DNA of 64,000 nucleotides from Bradyrhizobiaceae bacterium (GCA_020544565.1 CP078014.1:1246574-1310573); one strand, 5' to 3'. Counted from the stretch's first letter, positions 1 through 11,578 are shown. The notes: generated from the sequence alone by a model not told the origin. Program-made: numbers and translations.

Positions 1-455
1 TCTGCCATTACGGTGATGGTCCCGCGCAAACGGGGTTCAAGCTCAAGCCACTGCTCGATCTGCCAATCATTGATGGCGCGGCAGATAGCCTGACCACATT
101 CGACGTTTCGTTCATCGGTGCCGCGCGGAAACAGCGGATACAACATCCCGCGATCGATCCCGTTCGCGTCCAGGTGTTGCCTCTGCATCAGCGCAAGGCT
201 CGAACCCGGAGCGCCGCCGTCTTCGGGCCAGGCGTCTCTCCGCGACAATGCCGGAGTTGCTTTGGGGAACGCGGTCGATCCGACAAACGCCTGACGAAAC
301 CGCTGGCCGAAGCTGTCGATATGCTCGTGCCAACGTTTCGGCATATACGGATAGAGGTCTTTCATCGATCGCACTGTCGGATGGATGTCGCAATCGACCA
401 GGCCGATATCCACACGGCCTGCGACAGTCGGATTCGCAAGGGTCGCCGTGGTCAT
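1..455 (-). CDS. Amidohydrolase family protein, 3' end outside window
   Basis: Partial gene read from the ATG at 455 to the window edge (about 151 codons). The translation begins MTTATLANPTVAG and contains VDCDIHPTVRSMKDLYPYMP, the metal-binding N-terminal strand typical of the amidohydrolase-2 family (PF04909; DxH-type motif). It also carries a GQAICRAINDW block that matches GQAICNCIYGG in the neighbouring gene, so the two are paralogues. The ATG overlaps the TGA of the upstream amidohydrolase by 4 bp (ATGA), which indicates translational coupling. The family hydrolyses or decarboxylates cyclic and aromatic acids; the substrate cannot be told from sequence. The C-terminal metal ligands are not visible. 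Confidence 0.85.
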   Translation of the reverse strand, partial: MTTATLANPTVAGRVDIGLVDCDIHPTVRSMKDLYPYMPKRWHEHIDSFGQRFRQAFVGSTAFPKATPALSRRDAWPEDGGAPGSSLALMQRQHLDANGIDRGMLYPLFPRGTDERNVECGQAICRAINDWQIEQWLELEPRLRGTITVMA

Positions 456-1525
456 GACAGGGTTTCCCTCAAGCGCGGATAGGTTGCCAGTGGCGTCTCG
501 TACTGGGCCTTTCGCACAAGCTCGGGCGGAAGGTTTTGCGGAATCGGATCGTTCCCGTCAAAACGCCAATGCGGGTAGTCCGACGCGAACAGGAAAATGT
601 CGTCCGCACCGATATGGTCCAGCAGCTGATCGAGCTGATCCTGCGCCGGCGGGAGATCCCACGCCTGCAGAGACAAGCGGACGCGCTCGCGGACGATGGC
701 GGCCGGCGATTGATGCACCCAGGGAATTTCCTTCCGCATCCCTCGCCACATCTTCGTTCCCCGCCAGAAGAAACTCGGAAGCCACGTTATTCCGGACTCC
801 AGCAGCACGATCTGCAATGTCGGAAATTTCGTGAACACGCCTTCGGCGATGAGGCTCAGCAACTGGCTCTGGAACGTCAACGCAGCGCCGACGTGCTCTT
901 CGTACAGCGTGGACGGCCAGCCATTCCCCACGGGCGCATGACGCATCGCACCGCCTGCATGAATGGCGATCGGCAGCCCGTGCCGCTCCGCGGCCGCATA
1001 GATCGGCCAGTGCTGCCGGTGGCCGAACAGGGATTCGTGCGCCAGCGGCAGCAGGATCTGGACGAAGCGCCGGTCGGGCGCCCAGCGCTCGATCTCGTCC
1101 ACCGCGAGTTCGATATTCTGGATGGGCAGAACGATCGAAGCCCGAAGCCGGGCGTCGCGATCGAGCCATTCCGACGCGATCCAGCTGTTGGTCGCCCTGC
1201 AAATGGCGGCGCCGAGATCGGCGCTGTACATCGCCGGGCCGCCGTAAATGCAGTTGCAGATGGCCTGACCGATATTGAACGCATCGAGCGCGTGCGTTTG
1301 CAAGTCGCTCAGCGACGAGCCCGGCTTGCGGCCCGGCACGCGCCAATCCGGGCGGGAGCTGATGGGGGCGTTCGGGGGGTAGAAAGACAGATCGAGCCCG
1401 TCGATACCGCGAGACTCGATGACTTCACGCCAGTGCCCGTCGAAGTATGGAAGCAATGCCGACATAGCCGGGACAGCAGGATGAATGTCGCAATCAACAA
1501 CGCATTGCGCGGCGCCCCGCTCCAT
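452..1525 (-). CDS. Amidohydrolase family protein (PF04909)
   Basis: 357 residues, the full length of the amidohydrolase-2 family. The N-terminal VDCDIHPAVPAM carries the first metal-binding motif, AIHAGG near residue 190 is a second histidine strand, and FASDYPHWRFDG near residue 320 is the typical C-terminal catalytic Asp region. The start at 1525 is preferred over a longer reading frame because AAGGGGGAG lies just upstream and the homology begins here. It overlaps the next paralogue by 4 bp. A TetR gene lies upstream on the same strand and a promoter with an overlapping palindrome precedes it. Such enzymes occur in catabolic operons for aromatic or cyclic compounds, so two subunits of one enzyme or two successive steps are both plausible. 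The substrate is unknown. Confidence 0.88.
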   Translation of the reverse strand: MERGAAQCVVDCDIHPAVPAMSALLPYFDGHWREVIESRGIDGLDLSFYPPNAPISSRPDWRVPGRKPGSSLSDLQTHALDAFNIGQAICNCIYGGPAMYSADLGAAICRATNSWIASEWLDRDARLRASIVLPIQNIELAVDEIERWAPDRRFVQILLPLAHESLFGHRQHWPIYAAAERHGLPIAIHAGGAMRHAPVGNGWPSTLYEEHVGAALTFQSQLLSLIAEGVFTKFPTLQIVLLESGITWLPSFFWRGTKMWRGMRKEIPWVHQSPAAIVRERVRLSLQAWDLPPAQDQLDQLLDHIGADDIFLFASDYPHWRFDGNDPIPQNLPPELVRKAQYETPLATYPRLRETLS

Positions 1526-1572
1526 GCATGCTCCCCCTTGCAGCGCCGGATTTTCCCGGTCGAAGACCTGCG

Positions 1573-1600
1573 AATGTAGCTTTCGACACTTACTAGTCAA
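1573..1600 (-). promoter_or_regulatory. Candidate sigma70 promoter of the amidohydrolase pair
   Basis: On the minus strand TTGACT (1600-1595) and TACATT (1578-1573) are separated by 16 bp. A transcript would start near 1566, about 40 nt before the ATG at 1525. The -35 box lies inside the inverted repeat at 1588-1605. Confidence 0.45.
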
Positions 1601-1605
1601 TAAGT
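1588..1605. promoter_or_regulatory. Inverted repeat, candidate TetR operator
   Basis: ACTTA-N8-TAAGT, 18 bp with five perfectly paired outer bases on each side and an ACTAGT core. It covers the -35 element of the amidohydrolase promoter. Size and position suit a TetR-family dimer, and the TetR gene is the next gene upstream. That it is this regulator's site is inferred. Confidence 0.4.
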
Positions 1606-1772
1606 TTCTGGGTTGCGGATTGAGGGCAAAAGTTCCCGTTGGGGCAACGGTCACCGCAAGCACTCCGCTTGAAAAACCGGATTCACTCGGAGCGGTTGCT
1701 ACATCCGGATCAAGACAACCCAAGGCCGCCGTGAAAAACCGGCACGCCCCTCGAACGGTCCGATATCAGGCA

Positions 1773-2438
1773 TCAATCGCGAGATGCCGCCGACCTGCGT
1801 CGAACACGTTTGCCCCAGGCTCGCTCGATCAAATCCAGCTGAGCCTGATAATGCCGGGCCAATCCGCGCATGCCGCTGTTGCCCGTGATGTGAACGGCAT
1901 GAAGAAAGATGCTGGCCATCAACGGCCCGAGGTCCTCGGCGGGTGCGTCCGCCTTCAACTCTCCGTTCGCTATGGCTTGCTGCATTCCGATGATTGCACA
2001 GAACTGAACGTCCCGCCGATAGCCGAGAATTCGTTCGCGCATCGTTTCGTTGAGCGTTTCCCAGTCCGAGGCCAGACGCGTAGTCAGGCTCCACGAGTTT
2101 CCTTCGGTCCCCGTGGGATTGACGCGCATGAACGCTTCACGATTCTGGTTCGTGGTCGCTTTGACCTTCGCTCGCAAGCTGGCTTTATCTGATGTCCAGA
2201 TTTTGCGGTAACGGGAGCCTGTCAATCCCACGTACTCGTCCAATACTTCCGCAACGAGTCCGGACTTCGGCCCAAAATGATAGTGAATATTCGTCGTTGT
2301 GATCTTCAGCACATCCGCGATGTCGGCGTAGCTGACGCCACGATAGCCCCGGACCGTTAGAAGCTGCGTCGCGACTCGCTTGATTTCTTCCCGCATGGGG
2401 ACGGAAACTTGGTCATCAACCTTCTCATTCCGCTTCAC
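1773..2438 (-). CDS. TetR/AcrR family transcriptional regulator
   Basis: 221 residues. An N-terminal helix-turn-helix spans about residues 15-62, with YADIADVLKITTTNIHYHFGPKSGLV the classical TetR recognition-helix region (the Y-H-F after the turn is characteristic). The C-terminal 150 residues are all-helical ligand-binding sequence without a recognisable subfamily. The GTG at 2438 is preferred because AGGAAG lies just upstream; the next ATG (2396) has no ribosome binding site. It lies upstream of and co-oriented with the two amidohydrolases and probably represses them through the palindrome at 1588-1605. The ligand is unknown. Base composition here is less GC-rich than in the core genes to the right. 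Confidence 0.9.
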   Translation of the reverse strand: MKRNEKVDDQVSVPMREEIKRVATQLLTVRGYRGVSYADIADVLKITTTNIHYHFGPKSGLVAEVLDEYVGLTGSRYRKIWTSDKASLRAKVKATTNQNREAFMRVNPTGTEGNSWSLTTRLASDWETLNETMRERILGYRRDVQFCAIIGMQQAIANGELKADAPAEDLGPLMASIFLHAVHITGNSGMRGLARHYQAQLDLIERAWGKRVRRRSAASRD

Positions 2439-2771
2439 AAACGCTTCCTGATTCTTGCCTCGCCCCAGACCTCGCGACCATAAAGCTGAGGTTCCGCATT
2501 GTAACCTGCAAACACCACGTAAAATGCGGCCTCTTTCATACTTCCTGGATTTGGTGGTCGCCGCAATTTCAAGCTACGGCCGGCTTCGGCGGGAGACACA
2601 CCGGGTCAGACGCAAACGCATGCGGCAGTCCAGGAACCACAGGAACATCCATCCAAATATCAGTTAATTAATTGATTTAATTATATGATTCTGATTGTCT
2701 TAAGCGGCCCGCTCGCACTCCCGCGGAATATTCGGGGTGTTCAGCAGAAGACGCCTTGGCTCAGAACTGGA
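2439..2771. other. Gene-free junction between accessory locus and queuosine genes
   Basis: No convincing gene. A short plus-strand open frame at 2455-2667 has no homology signal or ribosome binding site. An AT-only tract at about 2663-2686 (TTAATTAATTGATTTAATTA) stands out in a GC-rich genome and could hold the TetR promoter or an operator, though it is over 200 bp from the TetR start. It marks the change from moderate to high GC. Confidence 0.5.
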
Positions 2772-3905
2772 TCAGCGCGGCGGCAGGTCGCCGCGCGCCC
2801 AGCCCTCGCGGGTCATAGCGCGGAAGTCGTCAAAGGTACCGGCCGCGATCGCCGCGCGGATGCCGCGCATCAGGCTCTGGTAATAGGCGATGTTGATCTC
2901 CGACAGCAGCATGGCCCCGAGCGCCTCCTCCGAGCGGATGAGGTGATGCAGGTAGGCACGCGAATAATTGCGCGCCGACGGCCAGTCGCTCTCCTCGTCG
3001 AGCGGCCGCGGATCGTTGGCATGGCGGGCGTTGCGCAGATTGAGCGTGCCGAACCGCGTGAAGGCATGGCCGTGGCGGCCGTTGCGGGTCGGCATCACGC
3101 AATCGAACATGTCGATGCCCCGCGCCACCGCGCCCAGAATGTCGTCCGGCGTGCCGACGCCCATCAGGTAGTGCGGCCGGTCCTGCGGCAGGATCGGAAC
3201 CGCCTCCTCGATCATCGCCAGCATCACCTCCTGCGGCTCGCCCACAGCGAGGCCGCCGACGGCATAGCCGTGGAAGCCGATATCGATCAACGCCCGCGCG
3301 CTGTCGTGGCGCAGGTCCGGCACGTCGCCGCCCTGCACGATGCCAAACAGCATGTGGCCCGCGGGCGCCGTCTCGAACGCGCGCTTGCTGCGCTCGGCCC
3401 AGCGCAGCGACAGATGCATGGCGCGCTCGATCTCCGAGCGTTCCGCCGGCAGCCGCACGCACTCGTCGAGCTGCATGGCGATATCGGAGCCCAGAAGCCG
3501 CTGCACCTCGATGGAGCGCTCCGGCGACAGTTCAACCTTGGCGCCGTCGATGTGCGAGCGGAACGTCACCGCGTGTTCGGTCAGCTTGCGCAGTTTGGCC
3601 AGCGACATGACCTGGAAGCCGCCGGAGTCGGTCAGCATCGGACCATTCCAGGTGGTGAAGCGCTGCAGCCCGCCGAGCGCCGCGATGCGCTCCGCACCGG
3701 GACGCAGCATCAGGTGATAGGTGTTGCCGAGCACGATGTCGGCCCCCGCCTCGCGGATATCGCGCCAGTGGATGCCTTTCATCGCCCCCGCGGTGCCGAC
3801 CGGCATGAACGCCGGCGTGCGCACCACGCCGTGGGGCGTGGTCAGTTCGCCGGTGCGCGCCGCGCCGTCGCGGCCGAGAACCCTGAAATGATTGGGAACG
3901 GTCAT
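2772..3905 (-). CDS. tgt: tRNA-guanine transglycosylase (zinc ligands missing)
   Basis: 377 residues, normal length. Exchanges guanine for preQ1 at position 34 of tRNAs with GUN anticodons. The active-site strand [13 protein letters not shown], the [12 protein letters not shown] block and the nucleophile region [15 protein letters not shown] are all present. The C-terminal zinc motif, CxCxxC in most bacterial Tgt, reads [19 protein letters not shown]: all three cysteines are replaced (S, W, A) while the following His region is intact. The codons are unambiguous (AGC, TGG, GCG), so this is not a frameshift. It lies 14 bp downstream of queA, the next step of the pathway, in one operon. Confidence 0.95.
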   Translation of the reverse strand: MTVPNHFRVLGRDGAARTGELTTPHGVVRTPAFMPVGTAGAMKGIHWRDIREAGADIVLGNTYHLMLRPGAERIAALGGLQRFTTWNGPMLTDSGGFQVMSLAKLRKLTEHAVTFRSHIDGAKVELSPERSIEVQRLLGSDIAMQLDECVRLPAERSEIERAMHLSLRWAERSKRAFETAPAGHMLFGIVQGGDVPDLRHDSARALIDIGFHGYAVGGLAVGEPQEVMLAMIEEAVPILPQDRPHYLMGVGTPDDILGAVARGIDMFDCVMPTRNGRHGHAFTRFGTLNLRNARHANDPRPLDEESDWPSARNYSRAYLHHLIRSEEALGAMLLSEINIAYYQSLMRGIRAAIAAGTFDDFRAMTREGWARGDLPPR

Positions 3906-3919
3906 GCGCGGCTTATGCG

Positions 3920-4996
3920 TCAGGCCGGGGCGCGAAACAACAGGCAGGCGTCGCCGTAGGAATAAAACCGATAGCCGGTAGCGATGGCGTGGGCATAGGC
4001 CTGCTGCATGGCCTCAAGCCCGCTGAAGGCCGACACCAGCATGAACAACGTCGAACGCGGCAAATGGAAATTGGTCATCAGCACGTCCACCGCCTTGAAG
4101 CGATAGCCGGGGGTGATGAAGATCGCGGTCTCGCCGGCGAACGGCTGGATCGCGCCGTCATCCCGGGCGGCGCTTTCCAGCAGCCGCAGCGAGGTGGTGC
4201 CGACCGCAATGATGCGGCCGCCGCGCGCACGAGCCGCGTTGAGAGTCGCGGCGGTGCCGTCCGCAATCGTCCCCCACTCCGCATGCATCCGGTGGCCGGA
4301 GGTGTCATCGGCCTTCACCGGCAGGAACGTGCCGGCCCCGACATGCAGCGTGACGCGATGCAGGCCGACGCCACGCGCGCGCAAGGCGGCCTCGAGGTCG
4401 GGGGTGAAGTGGAGCCCCGCCGTGGGCGCGGCCACCGCACCTTCGTTCGCCGCGAACATGGTCTGATAGTCGCTTGCATCGCGTGCGTCCGGCGTGCGCC
4501 GCGCGGCGATATAGGGCGGCAATGGCGGCGCGCCGACATCGGCGATGGCCTGATCCAGCACCGGGCCATGGAACGAGAACGCCAGCGTCACCTCGCCGTT
4601 GTCGCCCTTGTGCTCGACCTCGGCATCGAGATTGCCGAGCAGACACACGCGCCCCTCGTTGCCGAAGCGAAGACGATCCCCGGGCTGGAGCTTTCGCGCC
4701 GGCCGCACCAGCGCCTGCCAGCGCGATCCATCGAGGCGCTTGATCAGCGTCGCGTCGATCTTCGGCTCGGTGTCGCGGCCGACACGGCGGCCGGTGAGCT
4801 GCGCCGCGATCACCCTGGTGTCGTTGACCACGAGCTGGTCGCCGTCGCGCAGAAACTGCGGCAGGTCGCGCACCGTCGCATCCGCCAGCGGCTGGTCCGG
4901 CCGCACCATGAGCATGCGCGCCACGTCGCGCGGGCTGGCGGGCCGCAGCGCGATGCTGGTTTCGGGAAGTTCGAAATCGAACAGGTCGGTGCGCAT
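3920..4996 (-). CDS. queA: S-adenosylmethionine:tRNA ribosyltransferase-isomerase
   Basis: 358 residues. Transfers the ribosyl moiety of AdoMet to preQ1-modified tRNA, forming epoxyqueuosine. The start at 4996 ([20 protein letters not shown]) is the canonical QueA N-terminus; a longer frame would run through a palindromic repeat. Family landmarks include [12 protein letters not shown] near residue 60, [13 protein letters not shown] near residue 185, [12 protein letters not shown] near residue 210 and [16 protein letters not shown] near residue 300. It lies upstream of tgt with a 14-bp gap, so the two act together in queuosine synthesis. A family-1 repeat separates it from the cyclophilin genes. 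No clear ribosome binding site. Confidence 0.97.
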   Translation of the reverse strand: MRTDLFDFELPETSIALRPASPRDVARMLMVRPDQPLADATVRDLPQFLRDGDQLVVNDTRVIAAQLTGRRVGRDTEPKIDATLIKRLDGSRWQALVRPARKLQPGDRLRFGNEGRVCLLGNLDAEVEHKGDNGEVTLAFSFHGPVLDQAIADVGAPPLPPYIAARRTPDARDASDYQTMFAANEGAVAAPTAGLHFTPDLEAALRARGVGLHRVTLHVGAGTFLPVKADDTSGHRMHAEWGTIADGTAATLNAARARGGRIIAVGTTSLRLLESAARDDGAIQPFAGETAIFITPGYRFKAVDVLMTNFHLPRSTLFMLVSAFSGLEAMQQAYAHAIATGYRFYSYGDACLLFRAPA

Positions 4997-5042
4997 TATG
5001 TAAACCCGTCGAAGCCGGGCGTGATCTCCCTTATATCCCGGC

Positions 5043-5100
5043 CATCCATGTCTTGAAACTCTGAGCCTGAAGACGTGGATGCCCGGCACAGGCCGGGCAT
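5043..5100. repeat. Family-1 palindromic repeat
   Basis: Outer arms CATCCATGTCTT and AAGACGTGGATG enclose a short spacer. They are followed by an ATGCCCGGC / GCCGGGCAT hairpin (5079-5100). The same module recurs at 15389, 23327, 33452, 37253 and 54363. Lies between ppiB and queA. Confidence 0.85.
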
Positions 5101-5130
5101 ACAATCTTCGGGTGTCAGTCAAAGCCGATT

Positions 5131-5598
5131 TTACGCGGCGTCGGAGGCCATGCGCGCCTTGACGATCTTGTCCGGGTTCTGCACCGGCTCGCCGCGCTTG
5201 ATCTTGTCGACGTTCTCCATGCCGGACGTGACCTTGCCCCACACCGTATACTGCTTGTCGAGGAAGCGGGCGTCGTCGAAGCAGATGAAGAACTGCGAAT
5301 TGGCCGAATCCGGGTTGGCCGCGCGCGCCATCGACGCGGTGCCGCGCACATGCGGCTCGTTGTTGAATTCGGCCTTGAGGTTCGGATAGCTCGAACCGCC
5401 GGTGCCGGTGCCGTGCGGACAGCCGGTCTGCGCCATGAAGCCCTCGATCACACGATGGAACACGATGCCATCGTAGAAGCCTTCGCTGACAAGCTTCTTG
5501 ATGTGCGCGACATGGCCCGGCGCGAGGTCCGGGCGCATCTCGATGGTGACGGGACCCTGCGTGGTTTCGAGGATCAGTGTGTTGTCGTTGTCTGCCAT
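5131..5598 (-). CDS. ppiB: Cytoplasmic cyclophilin-type peptidyl-prolyl isomerase
   Basis: 155 residues with no signal peptide, so cytoplasmic. Catalyses cis-trans isomerisation of prolyl bonds. The cyclophilin core is complete: [21 protein letters not shown] contains the catalytic Arg and the FMAQTG motif, followed by [17 protein letters not shown] and the ligand loop [11 protein letters not shown]. It is a close paralogue of the exported cyclophilin just upstream (ppiA, 5643-6185), with many identical blocks, which points to a tandem duplication followed by loss or gain of a signal peptide. Part of the gyrA-coaD-ppiA-ppiB-queA-tgt run. Confidence 0.95.
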   Translation of the reverse strand: MADNDNTLILETTQGPVTIEMRPDLAPGHVAHIKKLVSEGFYDGIVFHRVIEGFMAQTGCPHGTGTGGSSYPNLKAEFNNEPHVRGTASMARAANPDSANSQFFICFDDARFLDKQYTVWGKVTSGMENVDKIKRGEPVQNPDKIVKARMASDAA

Positions 5599-5642
5599 GA
5601 TATTTTTCCCTTGTAGATTTGAAAGCGCGGATCGACCGCCGC

Positions 5643-6185
5643 TTACTTGATGTCGGAGGCGACCTGCACCTTGACCATCTTGTCCGGGTCCTGAACCGGC
5701 TCGCCGCGCTTGATCTTGTCCACCACCTCCATGCCGGACACGACCTTGCCGATCACGGTGTACTTGTTGTTCAGAAAGCTGCCGTCGGCGAACATGATGA
5801 AGAACTGTGAATTGGCAGAATTCGGATCGGCCGCGCGCGCCATGCCGACCACGCCGCGGGTGAACGGAACGTTCGAGAACTCCGCCGGCAGGTTCGGATA
5901 TTTCGAGCCGCCGGTGCCGTTGAAGCGCTGGCCGTCGCCGGTCTGCGCCATGAAGCCCTCGATCACGCGGTGGAACGGCACATTGTTGTAATAGCCGTCG
6001 CGTGCGAGCTGCTTGATGCGCTCGGCATGCTTGGGCGCGATATCGGGACGCAACTGGATGACGACGCGGCCCTTGGTGGTGTCGATGACGATGGCGTTGT
6101 CCTTGTCGAGACCGGCCGGGAGGGCCTGGGACAGCGCGGGGGTGGCAAAAAGAATGGCCGCGAGAACGGCGAATATACGGATCAT
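5643..6185 (-). CDS. ppiA: Periplasmic cyclophilin-type peptidyl-prolyl isomerase
   Basis: 180 residues. The N-terminus [21 protein letters not shown] is a Sec signal peptide with an ALSQA-type cleavage site near residue 20, so the enzyme acts in the periplasm on folding envelope proteins. The cyclophilin core has [32 protein letters not shown] and [18 protein letters not shown]. The stop lies 44 bp before ppiB, its cytoplasmic paralogue, and the start 27 bp after coaD. The symbol follows the exported-form convention; some annotations use other names for this pair. Confidence 0.93.
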   Translation of the reverse strand: MIRIFAVLAAILFATPALSQALPAGLDKDNAIVIDTTKGRVVIQLRPDIAPKHAERIKQLARDGYYNNVPFHRVIEGFMAQTGDGQRFNGTGGSKYPNLPAEFSNVPFTRGVVGMARAADPNSANSQFFIMFADGSFLNNKYTVIGKVVSGMEVVDKIKRGEPVQDPDKMVKVQVASDIK

Positions 6186-6212
6186 GTCGACTCCGGATCA
6201 GAGGAAAACGAT

Positions 6213-6710
6213 TTAGCCGGCGAATCTGGCCTTCAGGCGCGTCGCGACGGCCCGGGGCACGAAATGCGAGACGTCGCCGCCCATCCCCGCGATTTGCCGC
6301 ACCAGTGTGGCGGTGATCGGGCGGACCGTGGCGGATGCGGGAATGAACACGGTGTGGACCTCCGGCACAAGGGTCTGGTTCATGCCGGCGATCTGCATTT
6401 CATAGTCGAGATCGGTGCCGTCGCGCAGGCCCCGGATCAGGATCGTGGCTCCGGCGCGCTGCGCTGCGGTCACCGTCAGATCGTTGAAGGTGACGCATTC
6501 GATCACGCAGCCAGCCTTGGCGGCGATCGGCGCGAACACCTCCTGCACCATCTCCAGCCGGTCCTCGGTGGAAAACAGCGGGGCCTTGCCGGGATGGATG
6601 CCGATGGCGACGACCAGCCGGTCCACCAGCGTGCAGGCCTGCCGCACCACGTCCAGATGGCCGTTGGTGACCGGATCGAACGACCCGGGGTAGAGCGCAA
6701 CGCGTGTCAT
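6213..6710 (-). CDS. coaD: Pantetheine-phosphate adenylyltransferase
   Basis: 165 residues, family length. Transfers AMP from ATP to 4'-phosphopantetheine, the penultimate step of CoA synthesis. The nucleotidyltransferase signature [16 protein letters not shown] (T/HxGH motif) is at residues 7-22; [18 protein letters not shown] near residue 90 and the ISSS-like region replaced by SATVRPI near 125 are typical. It starts 11 bp downstream of gyrA and is surely co-transcribed. Confidence 0.97.
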   Translation of the reverse strand: MTRVALYPGSFDPVTNGHLDVVRQACTLVDRLVVAIGIHPGKAPLFSTEDRLEMVQEVFAPIAAKAGCVIECVTFNDLTVTAAQRAGATILIRGLRDGTDLDYEMQIAGMNQTLVPEVHTVFIPASATVRPITATLVRQIAGMGGDVSHFVPRAVATRLKARFAG

Positions 6711-6721
6711 GTCGTCCTCTC

Positions 6722-9439
<2,718 letters not shown>

Positions 9440-9470
9440 CGTGCGAATCCTGCGTGAAAAACGTCCCGTT

Positions 9471-9500
9471 GATATAGGCGAATTCGGCCGCCAGCGCCAA
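9471..9500 (-). promoter_or_regulatory. Candidate gyrA promoter
   Basis: TTGGCG (9500-9495) and TATATC (9476-9471) on the minus strand are 18 bp apart, giving a short leader of about 25 nt before the TTG start of gyrA. The rest of 9440-9737 shows no gene. Confidence 0.4.
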
Positions 9501-9737
9501 TCGCATTCAGGCGCGGAACAGCAACGAAATCGGGTTTATTTCCAATGATTTACAAGGAGCGGAAAATCCTATTCCGTGCCTTGATTCCGCCGCACCGGAA
9601 ATCGCGCGGCAAGCCGCCCGCGGCCTGATTCCCGGCGCAGGAACGATGCCGGAAAAATGCCCCAAACGCGCACGTCCGGACGCCGATTTTCCGACATCCG
9701 GACAAATGCGGTCCATAAACAGAATCTCGCCGTTCGA

Positions 9738-10223
9738 TCAGAACGGGATGTCGTCATTCATATCGTCGTTGCGGCCGCCGGCAGCAACGCGGCGCGGCGG
9801 CGCGGAGCGCGACGGCCCGGACGAGCCGAAATCGCCGCCGCTATCGTCTGCGCCGAACGATCCGCCGCTGCTCTTGCCGTCGAGCATGGTCAGCGCCGAA
9901 TTGAAGTTCTGCAGCACCACCTCGGTGGTGTAGCGATCCTTGCCGTCCTTGTCCTGCCACTTGCGCGTCTGCAACTGGCCTTCGAGATACACCTTCGCGC
10001 CCTTCTTCAGGTACTGCTCGGCGATCCGGCACAATCCCTCATTAAAGATGACGACGCGATGCCACTCCGTCTTCTCCTTGCGCTCGCCGGTGTTCTTGTC
10101 GCGCCAGGTGTCCGAGGTCGCGACGCTCAGATTCGCGATCGGCCGCCCGTCTTGCGTGCGTTTGATTTCCGGATCGGCACCGAGATTTCCGACCAGGATG
10201 ACTTTATTGACGCTTCCCGCCAT
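9738..10223 (-). CDS. ssb: Single-stranded DNA-binding protein
   Basis: 161 residues. Binds single-stranded DNA in replication, recombination and repair. OB fold at residues 1-110 (SVNKVILVGNLGADPEIKRT at the start, WHRVVIFNEGLCRIAEQYLKKG, VYLEGQLQTRKWQDKDG). A flexible Gly/Ser/Asp linker follows, then the acidic tip NDDIPF that recruits partner proteins. The start is set at ATG 10223 (MAGSVNKV), the usual N-terminus, rather than the GTG two codons upstream. A LexA-type box lies 180 bp upstream, so SOS induction is expected. Confidence 0.96.
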   Translation of the reverse strand: MAGSVNKVILVGNLGADPEIKRTQDGRPIANLSVATSDTWRDKNTGERKEKTEWHRVVIFNEGLCRIAEQYLKKGAKVYLEGQLQTRKWQDKDGKDRYTTEVVLQNFNSALTMLDGKSSGGSFGADDSGGDFGSSGPSRSAPPRRVAAGGRNDDMNDDIPF

Positions 10224-10402
10224 GACCACTCTCCACTCTCGCGCATGATGATGCGCCTGAACCTCTGTTTCCGGGGGCCGTCCATCCGATCCGGCGGCCC
10301 GATCTCACGGCGACCCTATACGTTCTCGCCCCGTCGCAGACGGCGGCGGCACGGTTATCCACCGCCATCCGGCCAGCGGCCCCAAAGGGATCAACACAAT
10401 AC

Positions 10403-10417
10403 GTTCTCTTTTTGTTC
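10403..10417. promoter_or_regulatory. LexA (SOS) box upstream of ssb
   Basis: Perfect GTTC-N7-GTTC direct repeat (GTTCTCTTTTTGTTC), the alphaproteobacterial LexA recognition pattern. It is 180 bp upstream of ssb. The surrounding gap (10224-10705) holds no gene. Confidence 0.75.
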
Positions 10418-10667
10418 AAAAACAAGGCGGAGTCAGCGGAACCGGCGTTGATTATTTGAAGGTTTTCAACGCCAGGTGGCAAAATGTGGCTGAAAAGAGT
10501 CGGCAGCGTGATGCTCCCGGTTCCAAAAACTCCAAACAAATCCTTACCTTGGAAGAAAACACTTCGCCGCCGAGTGTTGCTTTTGGGAGACGGCATTTTC
10601 CGAAGAACCCGGTATAGTCCGGCCATGGAATCGAAATCCCATTGCGTTCGCGCCTTGGATCAAACCG

Positions 10668-10683
10668 TTCCGGACAACCGGAA
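10668..10683. promoter_or_regulatory. Inverted repeat in the leader of the outer-membrane gene
   Basis: TTCCGG-ACAA-CCGGAA, a perfect 6-bp stem with a 4-nt loop ending 22 nt before the omp start codon. It could be an operator or an mRNA stabilising hairpin; no regulator is identified. Confidence 0.3.
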
Positions 10684-10705
10684 TGGACTAAAACTGGAGA
10701 AGATC

Positions 10706-11416
10706 ATGAAGAAGTTTTTGCTCGGCACCGTGGCGCTGGTCGCTCTCGGCACCGCTTCGGCGGTTGCGGCTGACCTGCCGGCCCGCACCTACACCAAGGC
10801 GCCGGTTTACGCCCCCGCCCCCGTGTTCAACTGGACCGGCTTCTACGCCGGTGTGCACCTCGGCGGCGCGTTCGCCGGCGGTGACAACATCAATGACCTC
10901 TACGGCAACGGCTACCGTGCTTCGACCTCGGGCGGCTTCCTCGGCGGCGGCCAGATCGGCTACAACTGGCAGTTCGCCCCGAACTGGGTGCTCGGCCTCG
11001 AAGGCGACATCAGCGGCCTCGACTACAAGCGCTCCGTCACCGTCGCCGGTGATTATCTCCAGCAGAAGACCGACTGGCTGGCCTCGATCACCGGCCGCCT
11101 CGGCTACACCTGGGGCCCGGGCATGATCTACGCCAAGGGCGGCGTTGCCTTCCGCGACAACGGCGGTTTCAGCACCACCAATGTGGACTACGCGGTTGAC
11201 AACAAGACCACCGGCTACACCGTCGGCGGCGGCCTCGAGTACATGTTCGCTCCGGCCTGGTCGGCCAAGGTCGAGTACCAGTACTACAACTTCGACAAGA
11301 GCACCCTGTACTACCAGGGTGTCGCGGATGCTCGCTACGACAGCGACATTCACACTGTGAAGGTCGGCGTGAACTATCACTTCAACTGGGGTGGCCCGGT
11401 CGTCGCGAAGTACTGA
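10706..11416 (+). CDS. Outer membrane beta-barrel protein (Omp25/Omp31-like)
   Basis: 236 residues. Signal peptide MKKFLLGTVALVALGTASAVAADLPA with cleavage near AVAA. A Pro/Ala-rich linker (KAPVYAPAPVF) leads into NWTGFYAGVHLGGAF, the hallmark of rhizobial Omp25/Omp31-type eight-stranded barrels (OMP beta-barrel family). Repeating Gly/aromatic strands end with VKVGVNYHFNWG, the terminal strand signature. The start at 10706 has GGAG nearby; a longer frame upstream is not supported. A strong terminator follows, so it is monocistronic. Its likely role is envelope integrity; no transport function can be assigned. It separates ssb from uvrA. Confidence 0.92.
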   Translation: MKKFLLGTVALVALGTASAVAADLPARTYTKAPVYAPAPVFNWTGFYAGVHLGGAFAGGDNINDLYGNGYRASTSGGFLGGGQIGYNWQFAPNWVLGLEGDISGLDYKRSVTVAGDYLQQKTDWLASITGRLGYTWGPGMIYAKGGVAFRDNGGFSTTNVDYAVDNKTTGYTVGGGLEYMFAPAWSAKVEYQYYNFDKSTLYYQGVADARYDSDIHTVKVGVNYHFNWGGPVVAKY

Positions 11417-11447
11417 GCTTCGCTGACCGAGTCTCTCGGACCTACGG

Positions 11448-11475
11448 AAAGGCCGGCTCTTTGAGCCGGCCTTTT
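11448..11475 (+). terminator. Rho-independent terminator of the omp gene
   Basis: AAAGGCCGGCTC-TTT-GAGCCGGCCTTT stem-loop followed by a run of T, 31 bp after the omp stop. Confidence 0.9.
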
Positions 11476-11563
11476 TGTTTGCCGGAACCGCTACCAATGC
11501 CTACTTTATCACTTGCCCAATGAGCGGTTGATAGCGCACAGGCGGGGCTGGAAATAGCTCCGT

Positions 11564-11578
11564 GTTCTTGCTATGTTC
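11564..11578. promoter_or_regulatory. LexA (SOS) box upstream of uvrA
   Basis: Perfect GTTC-N7-GTTC (GTTCTTGCTATGTTC), 101 bp before the uvrA ATG. Confidence 0.8.

Noticed and set aside
112..393. 93-residue minus-strand open frame near the left edge
   Set aside because: Wrong frame; the real partial amidohydrolase starts at 455 and reads through this region in another frame.
5043..5100. CRISPR-like repeats across the window
   Set aside because: Repeats are dispersed single palindromes with no regular spacing, spacers or cas genes.
3920..5242. 440-residue version of queA
   Set aside because: The extra N-terminal 82 residues run through a palindromic repeat and the ppiB 3' end; QueA begins at 4996.
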